From: Otatea glauca
Lineage: Eukaryota; Streptophyta; Magnoliopsida; Poales; Poaceae
Direction of reading: 5' to 3'
Length of the DNA stretch: 64,000 nucleotides
NCBI GenBank assembly: GCA_036346275.1
Contig: CM070723.1
Span: 54,700,743 to 54,764,742, forward strand
Numbering within the stretch: the first letter of the stretch is position 1; each line of letters begins with the position of its first letter. This document shows, one piece after another, positions 44,246-53,861 of this stretch. The notes under the pieces are model-generated. The model ran no database searches. It worked only from the letters and a program-made list of their open reading frames with translations, and was not told where the DNA came from. The position numbers and the translations under genes are program-made.

Positions 44246-46949
44246 TGGGGTGTGCCATTTTTGCAAATTCTCAAAAAAAAAGCACAGATTAAATAGTATG
44301 CACAATATATATCATCACATTCGCAATACAGAACACAGAATACATATATCACATTCACAGAACACAAACACTTTAATTACAACATATATATCATAGTTGT
44401 TCACAATATACAACACAAACATGCTTAACAATCAGTACACTTCCTCTGATACATATCACATTGACATATATTATTAATATTGTTTACATATGGATTAGTA
44501 GGATGCTTCAGGATCTCTAAACCTACCATCCTCTGATATAACTTCTAGCCAGTACCACTAGCATAAGTGGTCTTTCCAAGCTCCTTGGCAGCTTGTCTTG
44601 AATATAAATATGCTCCAGTACAAAGAGTATGATACACCAATTAGCGTAATTACAAACTGAAGCACTAAAAGAAATATATATTTTGGTTAGCATATTTTTT
44701 AATACAGATACAATATAACCACATCAAGCATACTTAGTCGCAATCTGACAATGAAGTCATCAGCCCCTAGTTTGAAGACTGATGTTCAGCAAGAGAATTG
44801 TCATGCACAAAGAACTCAGCTACTCACATTATTATGTAATGTTGGAGCTTCTCTACTTTATCATATATGGAGGCTTGCCACGGTTTGAAGTACAAGGAAG
44901 TTGTTAAAGCATTAAAAGGCTAAAATGCATGTAGACTGATGTTTCACATGTGAAGTGTAATGCACAGGCAAAACATGAACCCAAAAAGACAAATATAACA
45001 TTCTAACATTCAACTTTCTTTGTTTTGTTGAGTATGAAGGCTTTCCAGAGATTGAAGACTTCCCCTTCCCATCATAATATTTAACAAAACAATATGAGAA
45101 ATTAGGGATCCAACTGGAATTATTAAAAATACAGTGCCAAACGTTGGTTTATGGACCTTTGTGCAACCTAATGTAAAACCTGTTAGAAAAAAAGAAGTGT
45201 AAGGACGACAAAAGTGGAACCATTCCCAAATATTATCTCTAATTTCTCCCTGTGTTTTGGCTTCTAGTGGCAGGAGACCATTGTGCTGAAAAACAATTTC
45301 ACTAGTATTAAAGTATAAACCAACAAAATGCCCATAACTTGCTTGTAGTGTATATAGTTGAAACCTACAAGTGGATCATAGTCTTCTATGCAAAAGAAAT
45401 ATTTCTGAATTTGCAATCAAGAATGAGCATATGTCAGGCACAGTAGGATGCCCAAAAATCATTCTGTTAAAAGGGTCATACTCGCATTTTCTCTTGCAAC
45501 TTCCTTGTATCAATCTGCTCCTCCTCACTAAATATATCAGGTGAAGTCATGGATGTCCCTCTCTCCCTTCATCTGTTGGATCATGATTTCCTCTTCATAA
45601 TTTAGACCACTACCAACTGATGTGATCTCCCATAAAATTTGATCACCCATTAAAACCTCCTTTGCTTTGTAATGCAAGAGGATCCGGTTGCTTAAAATTA
45701 GTAGCAGCATACATGTAATCAATTTAAAATTCATGTTCATGTAATCAAATTTGAATTCATGATCTCAGCTGTAATCAAACGAGATTTTACTGAGATCTCA
45801 GCTGTCGAAAGAAAGCATGGAAAGAAAAAATTGAATGGACAGGAAAACGAATAGCGACGCTACTTTGTCTCGTTGCAAGAATAAGCGAAATGGGCGAGGA
45901 ACCGAAGAACGCGGTGCGAGAGGAGGGAAGTAAGGAGAGAGGGGAACCAACTTGGCGGGGTGGGGCGGCGGGCGTCGAGGCGAGGTGGCGGGGTGTCGGG
46001 CGGGCGGCGGGGCGAGGTGGCGGGTGTCGGGCGGCGCGCGTCGGCAAGGCGTCAGCCGAGCGGCGGGCCGGGCGGTGGCGTCCGTCCGGCCGGGCAAAGC
46101 GTCGATCGGGAGCTAGCTAGGGTTAAGCGATGGAGGCTGCGCGTGCGAATATAGCTAGGCTGCTCGTGGGAGTGAAAAATGGGGATAAAATCTCGATCAG
46201 TGTCGCTTTTGTAAAAACCGATACTGATGCTTAGCATTAGTATCGCTTTTGTAAGAAAACCGACACTGATGTTAGTCATCAGTATCGTTTTTTTTAAAGA
46301 AACCCGACACTAATGTTAGTCATCAGTATCACTTTTTTAAATAAAACCGACACTGATACATAATTATCTCTATCGGTTCTCAGGAAAAACCGACACAAAT
46401 GTAGTTCATTGCACTATTGCCTTTGCAGATAAACCATGAAGTCTAAAATTTCAGAATTAGATAACTTTTGCAAATATCGTTGGAATTATTTGAAATTTTT
46501 CAGAAATATATTTTGAGATACTACAAATCTTTTCAAAAAAGAATTTTGCAAAAAAGAGTTAGCATTGAAAAAAGATGCCAAAATTTACTTTCTAGGCATG
46601 AATTTTCCTTAAATAGTTAAAAAGTCAAAACTTTCTCAAATGAAGTCCAAGTTTTTTAAAAATTTTCAAAAATGATTTCATATAGCTTAGCTGTTCTCCT
46701 TAAAGAATTGCTCACATTTTGAAGAAAACTGCAAATGAGGGCAAAAAGAGGGGAATCTCCTCAAGATAGGGTTTAAAATTTGCCCTCTTAATACCCACCC
46801 ATGAGGACTTCAAATTTTCTCACCCAAGTATTCCTTCCAACCACACAATATGGACTGTTTTCTTGGGTGGCGGCGGAGAAATCTCCTCTAGAGCAACAAC
46901 AGAGAAGGGTTCAGCGCTAGTGGTTTATAAGACCTAGCGAGGCACATCA

Positions 46950-47640
46950 GAATCGGTTCTTTTCGAGAAGCGATAGTAATGTGCACGGTCATCACTATCG
47001 GTTCTTTTTATAGAAGCGATAGTGATGAGCACATGCACATCAGAATCGGTTTTTGTCAAGAAGCGATAGTAATGTGCACGGTCATCACTATCGGTTCTTT
47101 TTATAGAAGCGATAGTGATGAGCACATGCACATCAGAATCGGTTCTTTTGGAGAAGCAATAGTGATGTGCACGGTCATCACTATCGGTTCTTTTTATAGA
47201 AACGATAGTGATGAGCATGTGCACATCAGAATCGGTTCTTTTGGAGAAGCGATAGTGATGTGCACGGTCATCAGTATCGGTTCTTTCTATAGAAGCGATA
47301 GTGATGATCACGTGCACATCACTATCGCTTCTTTTCTTAGAACCGATAGCGATGTATATGCACATCACTATCGCTTCTATCAAAAGAACCGATAGTAATG
47401 TGGATGTGATCATCACTATCACTTCTTTTGTTGGAACCGATAGTGATGACCGTGCACATCACTATCGCTTTTTAGTTAAGAACCGATTGTGATATGCCCA
47501 GTGCTACATCACAATCACTTATAATCTCAGAACCGATAGTGATTATTACTAACACCCCTCCGAAGTTATTTATCACAATCATTTTTTCCTAAAAACTTAA
47601 GAACCGACACAGATAAAGCAATAGTGATGTGCCATTCTGT
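46950..47640. repeat. Right subterminal repeats with a 93-bp tandem array
   Basis: The landmark GTGCACGGTCATCA(C/G)TATCGG recurs at 46981, 47074, 47167 and 47260, an exact 93-bp period. As 93 is divisible by three, long frames are open on both strands (46979-47395 and 46934-47422). They encode a repeated 31-residue unit and are not considered genes. Confidence 0.8.
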
Positions 47641-47650
47641 AGTAGTGTAA

Positions 47651-48130
47651 ATTAGGTTGATGGAACACTTTGAAACATACTGAAACTTATCTGTGAAATA
47701 TCATAAAACGTCGTGAAACATATCTGTGAACCTCCTGAATCTCAATAATCCTAATGAAACTTAATTATAAAACCTATCTAAAAACGTCATATAACTTATC
47801 CATACCCTCGTAACAACTCACGAAACCATGTGAAACTTTATCACGAAACATAGTAAAACCTAAATGTAACCCATTGAAACTTAGTAGTGAAAGCTATTGA
47901 GAGCTAAAGAAACTAAATTATGTTGATGGAACACTATTAAACCTAATGAAACTTATATGTGAAGCATCATGAAACATATCCGTGAAACCTAATAAAACTT
48001 AGCCATGAACCTTGTGAAACTTTTGGAAACCTAATGAAACTTAGCAAAATAAACTTATTGAAACCTTTTTGAAACATAAAATTGGAAACTTCTGAAACTT
48101 GATAAAACATATTCATAACAATGTAACACT
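47651..48130. repeat. GAAAC-rich repeat, right part
   Basis: Continuation of the repeat at 43170-43583, dominated by TGAAAC(T/C) motifs. An internal tandem copy (from about 47889) preserves the sequence GAAACTAAATTA(T/G)GTTGATGGAACAC across the point where the CACTA inserted in the first copy. Confidence 0.65.
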
Positions 48131-48279
48131 ATGAAAATGGAGATCACCTATCCGCGACAGCCGCTCAACAGCAACTAAAAAGTGTCATAAAACGATAGTA
48201 TCACTTAATTCCAGATTTATCTATCATACCATACCAAACGTCAGTTCAAATAAACCAAGCCATCAGTGTGAAGCACCAA

Positions 48280-48900
48280 CTGGCAATGCAACACAAAATC
48301 CATTTACCACTACAAAATGGCATCGACGAAAAGGATCCCCCAGGGCTTGAACGTGCGTCACGTGAGGGTGCTGAGGAGGTAGGTGGCAGTGAAGCCAGAG
48401 GCAGAGAGGCCTAAGAGGAGCACCGTCCAGTCGGCTACGAAGATAGCTAGGTTGCTCCACGAAGATAACAAATATATTCCATAAAATCACATGAAACTCC
48501 CATGCATGAATAGGAGCGAACACGAAATGAATCCTGTGTTGCAAGCGAACGCAGGAGGTGTGTCATCACATACATGAGCGATAGATGTGCGTACATAGAG
48601 ATATATGATATGTACACTACATACATAAGTACATGTGCTGGGAGCGGACGTAGCAGGCGACGTTGCGAAACAACTCGGGTAGGAGGCCGGGGTCGTCGCA
48701 CATGCATCAGACGGTGGCTGGTGCCTGCGGCAAGCCGCCTACACCGACGACGGAGACCAGCTTGTTGCTTCCCATGGATCGATGGATGCTCGGCAATCTC
48801 AGATGGATTGGTAAAGCTAAGGCATGAAATCGATCGATGGGATCAGAAGGCTTTTCTTCTGTGCGACGATCAATGTTATTTGTTGGAAAACTTCTAGCTA
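48280..48900 (-). pseudogene. Possible gene fragment, minus strand
   Basis: The minus strand carries two exon-like pieces. One near 48722-48776 starts M-G-S-N-K-L-V-S-V-V-G; another near 48365-48460 encodes a hydrophobic stretch (W-T-V-L-L-L-G-L-S-A-S-G-F). They lie between repeats in a region that is inserted relative to unit 3. No protein family was recognised. It may be host sequence captured by a transposon or a decayed gene. Confidence 0.25.
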
Positions 48901-49107
48901 CCTTTGTGCAGTCTTCACACATCACAAGATCTCGTGGAAGCTGAGGAGGAGGAGGGGCGAGCGGGAAGGGAGGAGACGAGGCTATATCGTTGGAAAGCAT
49001 GGGAACAGTACACTGTTTCCTAGTATTTCTGTTAGTAATATACTGGTATATATTGTACGCTTATAATATGTAGGCATATAGACTTTCCAGTTTGATATAT
49101 AATATGT

Positions 49108-49815
49108 ACGCTGAAAATTATTCGGGCCGGCAAGACGTCAACTCTGGAGCGAATGGAGAGAAGGATTCTGCTAGGACTAGACCTGGCATTGGGTTGGTCT
49201 TTTTGGGCTAGCACGTGACATGACAGGCACGGCACGACATACATGCGCATGAGTCAGGCCTCGCGGTCAGGCACGATGGGAGGCAAGGCACGGCATGAAA
49301 CAGGTCCGATGAGCCCGATGCAGGCATGGCACTTGACAAGACGCTCTGCCGCGACATTGCATCATGCTGTGGCTCGCCCTACGTCTAGTGCATTTTGCGG
49401 TCCTCGCATACGGAGAAAGGAGAGACAACGAAAATGTTAAAAGGTAGAGAATTAAGACTGGAAAGTACATACTCCGATATCAAGCACGCGCACCAAGTCA
49501 CTCCGCACTGGGTACCTCACACTAGGTGTAAGGTTTCTAACGAGACAGTAACTCTATACCTGATAAAAAATAACTAAAATTTAATTCTTTTTCCTCAATA
49601 CTTGTGTCCACTGCCTCAGCCCCGTGCATTCCCAACTCCTTTCCTCTCATCGTAATGGTGTAAATAGGCCGGATCTAGACCTACATGGTACGAAGCCAAT
49701 ATAAAAAGCAAATAGACTGTGCCTAGACTCACCGAAGACGAGCTCGACCAGCACGGTATGGCACGGTGGCCCAACCGAGCCACATGGGCACAGCATGGTT
49801 TAGGCATGCGGCTCA
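49108..49815. repeat. Duplicated intergenic module (copy 2)
   Basis: Collinear with 12604-13385 with scattered substitutions and small indels; the 56-bp unit is present once here. No gene recognised. Confidence 0.75.
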
Positions 49816-49939
49816 CGGACATAATACCAGGGATGTCCGGCGAGTGGACAAAAGAAGTTGACTAATCAACCCTCCACTTTCACTGTCTCCTGGGCCCAAC
49901 CCACACGTACGAACCCTCTAGCAGCATTGCAGCAACGGA

Positions 49940-50310
49940 TCATCCCCTGCATGCCATCTATACCCCTTTATAATGCACCTAAACATTCTTTTCTATGTCC
50001 ACCCTAAATAATACACCCCATTAGAGATGGCCCAACCTTCATGCACCCAGCGAAACGTCCCCAGAAACTTGCCTCCATCAAAATTAACCTCTCAGATCTT
50101 TCCTCAGCTTTACTCACCCACATTCGATGGCCATTGTTTAATGTGTCTAATTCATCCCTGTGGCCCACAACAGATCTCCCTCCACCTCCAGCACCATCTC
50201 AAAGAAAAGAAAAGAAATATCCTGAAATTAAGGAAAAAGAAACAAACGTTCTAGAAAAGAAAAATACCATATATTACGTGCTGAGAAAAGAAAATCGGAA
50301 GACAGGACAC
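49940..50310. repeat. Duplicated module also present at 63360-63720
   Basis: Landmarks TATACCCCTTTATAATGCA, CAGCGAAACGT, CCTCCATCAAAATTAACCTC and CCATATATTACGTGCT are shared with the downstream flank of the B gene at 61033, supporting a common ancestral unit. Short frames across it show no recognised protein. Confidence 0.7.
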
Positions 50311-50541
50311 TAGATCGACGGACGCCCGTGGCTACTCCCTTTAGCCGCCGTCCGCCTGCTCCGTCCGATCACCACGAAGGCAGCACCGCGGACGTACGGA
50401 GACCGGCGTGGTGTCGATCAGGCTGGCCAACCTACTGGTGCAAAGGGATCGCAATTCATTCTCCGATGATTCTCTCTCTCTCGGCTTGGATTGTTTCGTT
50501 ATTTTATAATCTGAAATAGCGCATGTAATTAAAAATAGTAT

Positions 50542-50683
50542 GAGCAGTGCTTCAATGCTTTTCCTCCCAATACAAATTGCACAAATCTTGAAGCAAGCAA
50601 AGTGGTAAATAATCACTATCTACCATTCATTCATACTTTAATATTTATGTAATTGTCAAAAAGAAAGTATGGAAGCACCTCTT
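50542..50683. mobile_element. Mutator-like MITE, copy 2
   Basis: 142 bp with ends GAGCAGTGCTTCAATGC and AAGAGGTGCTTCCATAC (right end on the minus strand). Flanking nine-base segments AAATAGTAT and AGATAGTAA match at 7 of 9 positions. The interior is closely similar to the copies at 18810 and 52269. Confidence 0.7.
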
Positions 50684-51353
50684 AGATAGTAATTCTAATA
50701 AGGAAGTATCATCACTGTGATGGTTGTCTAACTAAAGTAATTAGAATCATGGGTTTAATGTCCTTTTCTTGTCCTTTTAAAATGCTTTTTATGGAGTGTG
50801 TATGTATCAAAATACTTGTTCCTGAAACAAATAAACAGAGCATTTGCTCCTAGTAGCGTGGGATTGTAGCAACCGAATATGAGAATTAAGAAAATAATTA
50901 TGGTTGTTAATGACACCGGTTAACGACATTGGAGTTTCCTTGCTTCATAATACTTCGGCAATTAGAGTTGAAGGAATGATGAGCAACCGATGGAAATTTA
51001 GTTGGTGTCTCTTCTCATGGCATTCTTTGTTGGTACAATGATCAAATGCAACAAGAAGTAGAAGCACATATAGTGTGCATACGGTTGTTTACGTTCTCTA
51101 TTCGTCAAAGAGATTATGGTAGAGAATTATTAGCAAACAAAAACGTGAAAATGCATGCTGGAAAAAATGTACACGTGCCTTCTCTGATCATCGATGGAAC
51201 ATTGAAATGGGAAGAAAGAGTACCCCCTACATGAGGTAAGTAGATGGATCTAACGGCGCCAAAGAGGTATGAAAATCATTTATCTTTTGGTAAAATAAAA
51301 TTATGCTAAAAGATCATGGGACGTGACGTAAAGATCATGGTAGTAGCTCGGAG

Positions 51354-52160
51354 CAGAGGTGGGCGTCGGGCCCGACCCGGCACGGGCCCATCGTGCCGTG
51401 CTGCTCGAACAAGCCGCCGGCCGTGGCGGCTCGCCGTGCCGCGTCTTGCGCCGGCCTAGCTTCGCCAGCGAGCCCAAGCACGGTCCATTTACGCTTCGTG
51501 CCTGCTTCGTGCCGTGCCGGTCCAGGCCCGACCCATTTGCATTATTGCAACGAGAGGAAAAGAGCTGGAGATACATAGAATTAAGGCAGTGAATGCAAAT
51601 ATTATGAGAAAAAGAACTAAAATTTATTTATTATCGAACAGTTACATAGAGCGAGAAGGATGTGCTCAATACGGACGAGAGAGGGACAATGGGCGAGAAA
51701 GAGAGTGGCGAGACAGGCGAGAGAGATTGTGAGGAGATTGAGAGAAACTGGTGAGAGAGAGCGAGAGAGATTGAGAGGGACGGCGAGAGAGCGCCTTCTT
51801 GTACCGTCTCTCGCTCTCTTAGCTCTCTCTCTCCTGTTTTATCCGTCTCTCTCAGGTGTCGATGATAGGGTGATGTTCATGCTACTGGGTGCATCCATGA
51901 CGGTCATACTCTGTGAGTCAGTGACCTTCATGCTAGACTTCTTCCTCATACCCTGGATTATCAGGCCCAGTATAGCCCATTCTACAGTGTTGTGCCGTGC
52001 CGGGCCGCCCATCGTGCCTGATTCTCGAGCCCAGCCGGCCGTGCTCTGATGTCGTCGCGCCCGCAGACGGTCCACTTCGTGACGGGTCGGGCTTCGTGCT
52101 AGGCCGTGACGTCGTGCCTCGGGCCGGCCCAAAAGAGCCCGGCCCAAGTGCCCACCTCTA
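51354..52160. mobile_element. hAT-like non-autonomous transposon, 807 bp
   Basis: Terminal inverted repeats CAGAGGTGGGC and GCCCACCTCTA, flanked by an 8-bp target-site duplication with one mismatch (GCTCGGAG 51346-51353; GCTCGAAG 52161-52168). TAGAGGTGGGC-type ends with 8-bp duplications are characteristic of hAT elements. Subterminal regions are rich in GGGCCCG and CGGGCC. The centre has a purine (GAGAGA) tract at about 51650-51795 followed by a pyrimidine (CTCTCT) tract to 51855. No transposase is encoded. Confidence 0.82.
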
Positions 52161-52268
52161 GCTCGAAGCAAGAAAAACTGTACATGTTGAATATGGTGAC
52201 TCATATATAGTTTTTTAGATGAGGAAATGTATGCTATAAAAAGGTCTAAATGAATCCTTATAGGATTA

Positions 52269-52411
52269 GAGCAGTGCTTCAATGTTTTTCCTTCTAATAT
52301 AAGTTGCACAAATCTTAAAGCAAGCAAAGGGATAAGTAATCACTATCTACCATTCATTCATACTTTAATATTTATGCAACTGTCAAAAAGAAAAGTATTG
52401 AAGCACCTCTC
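52269..52411. mobile_element. Mutator-like MITE, copy 3 (type copy)
   Basis: 143 bp with inverted ends GAGCAGTGCTTCAATG and GAGAGGTGCTTCAATAC (right end on the minus strand). A perfect 9-bp target-site duplication ATAGGATTA lies at 52260-52268 and 52412-52420. A 9-bp duplication is the signature of Mutator-type insertion. The two related copies are at 18810 and 50542. Confidence 0.85.
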
Positions 52412-52420
52412 ATAGGATTA

Positions 52421-52795
52421 AGATTCGTACTTTTTGGAAGTATGATTCCTACTTCCCTTTGGAGAAGGGGCTATATAAACTCATTGGGTGGTCATAGAGA
52501 ACCCAAGCAATCAAGAAACCACAAAGCAAGTGGTGCACGAAAAGATTAAAGGCTAGGTTATTCTTTAGCACTAGATTCTTGTATAGAGCAAGGATACGAC
52601 AATCCTAAAAGGTTTGAGAGGGTTGTGACAGCGATAATACTTTGTACACTTTTGAGGTTGTGATTAAAGAATTTACAGTTGGCTTCTCCAAATATTTTTC
52701 TCTTATTTTGGTTGCTTCAACGTTAGTACTTTGGTTCTCTCTATGAGATTTATTTTCTTTATTTTTGCAACCGTGTGCGCTTTTGTTATATCACA
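52421..52795. other. LTR-like region within the 50845-52795 insertion
   Basis: A TATATAAACTC box near 52471 is followed by a transcribed-looking leader and T-rich sequence ending close to ATATCACAC, where the duplicated module resumes at about 52796. The paralogue at 16975-16990 lacks the whole 1.9-kb block between 50845 and 52795, so this is inserted DNA. It may be a retrotransposon LTR; ends were not defined. Confidence 0.35.
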
Positions 52796-53039
52796 CAAAA
52801 CTTTGATCAAATACATATGTTGTAGTGTATAAGAAGCGGTATCAAAGTGTAATAGTAGCTGCTGCGGAGTTACATCTGCAGAGCCAATTCAATAAGATAT
52901 CGCCGGCTGCTATTGACTTCCCAACCATTCTTTTGCTTGGTGCAACACACAAAAGACATTCTGTAGTTAAAGATAATACAAACACATATCACTGTAAAAC
53001 AGAGTTTCAGATCACATATCATAGAATTTCTCTCAGCAA

Positions 53040-53740
53040 GCTAGCCAGCTCTCGGTGATCCAAGATTTCATATATATTAGATGCGGTCATACGGCGCCAC
53101 GTCGCGTGAGGGTAATGCCACGTGGATCAAAGCATTAGCCAGAGAAGCCTCCGGTTTTGCTTTACGAATCAGGTAGAGCTGCGCAACATACGTTGCGTTG
53201 GGCGAATTTCATCCTATGGTCGGGCACAATTTAACGGAACCTCGAGGACTCTTTTTGCAAAAAGACGTGATCCAAACTTGGATGAAATTTTATGAAACCG
53301 TTTTTTTTTTGCAAAAAGGCTCGAGAAAGGCATGTGGTGGTGCCAGTTTTACTATTCATTCCTGTACTACCGAACTTTTAGCTACGGTAGTGCGCCCCGG
53401 GCTGATTTTCTTTGAAAAATTATCCTTGCTGAAGTGATGTTTTGCTTGGTTCTGTTTTTTTTGGGGATTGTTGTTGATCATTTACCCCCTCCTTGATCGC
53501 CGTTTTCCGGTCCCACAGTTGTAAACAAGACAAATTTAACATTTGATTTCGAAGGCTCTGTACAATATTCTGGGTAACAATTTATTTCAGAATTGTGAAT
53601 TAAACCCAAAGAAATTATAAAAATGACTAGCTGTAGAAATGGTTACCATAATGCTAGTTGTTAAGAAAAGTAGATAGCGATGGGCAGAAAGGAGATAGCA
53701 ACTGCGTAGACTATACCTCTGGGCTTTTACTACCGTGTCC
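53040..53740. other. Upstream region of the A1 gene, no gene recognised
   Basis: Non-coding. It contains CACGTGG-like motifs near 53120 and a pair of TTTTTGCAAAAAG motifs at about 53252 and 53308. At about 53665-53690 lies the site where the 17.8-kb CACTA is inserted in the paralogous unit. Confidence 0.45.
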
Positions 53741-53748
53741 ATTCTTCT

Positions 53749-53786
53749 TTGACACTAGTCAAAGAAATCAAAGCAACGACTTTGAC
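53749..53786. promoter_or_regulatory. Inverted TTGAC cores upstream of the A1 gene
   Basis: CTTTGAC-ACTA-GTCAAAG (about 53747-53764) is a perfect inverted repeat with 7-bp arms. A further TTGAC lies at 53782-53786, 24 bp from the GTCAA at 53758, the spacing also found upstream of the A2 gene. W-box-like WRKY sites are the likeliest reading. Confidence 0.45.
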
Positions 53787-53861
53787 ACTGAACCAAGAGT
53801 TTCGCATCGCATATACTTCTTATCACCTCTTTGCTTGGTGACAGAGGTTTCCGGTTTCCCA

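Larger units (their letters stand above)
43587..47647. mobile_element. CACTA transposon, 4.1 kb, non-autonomous
   Basis: Perfect 14-bp inverted ends: CACTACTACAGAAT on the left and ATTCTGTAGTAGTG on the right, flanked by the 3-bp duplication TAA (43584-43586 and 47648-47650). Subterminal repeats based on AGAATCGGTTCT (left) and ACTATCGGTTCTTTT (right) occupy about 650-700 bp at each end. The interior (44260-46900) has no recognised transposase; it holds an AT-rich minus-strand-looking region and a GC-rich block at 45930-46130 that may be a promoter or first exon. An inner set of CAGTATCG repeats lies at 46190-46400. Confidence 0.88.

Noticed and set aside
45787..46154. Proline- and arginine-rich frames on both strands
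   Set aside because: They lie in a GC-rich, low-complexity block without a recognisable domain; more likely a promoter or untranslated exon of the CACTA.
46980..47400. CRISPR-like regular repeats
   Set aside because: The units are contiguous tandem copies without unique spacers, in a plant transposon.
46934..47422. Long frames on both strands in the 4.1-kb CACTA
   Set aside because: They are an effect of the 93-bp tandem repeat, whose length is divisible by three.
51660..52049. 129-codon Arg/Glu-rich frame
   Set aside because: It is translation of the GAGAGA tract in the non-autonomous hAT element.
53658..53861. Upstream extension of the A1 frame (68 codons)
   Set aside because: Paralogues share the ATG at the conserved TTTCCCAATGG context, and the upstream sequence aligns with non-coding flank.
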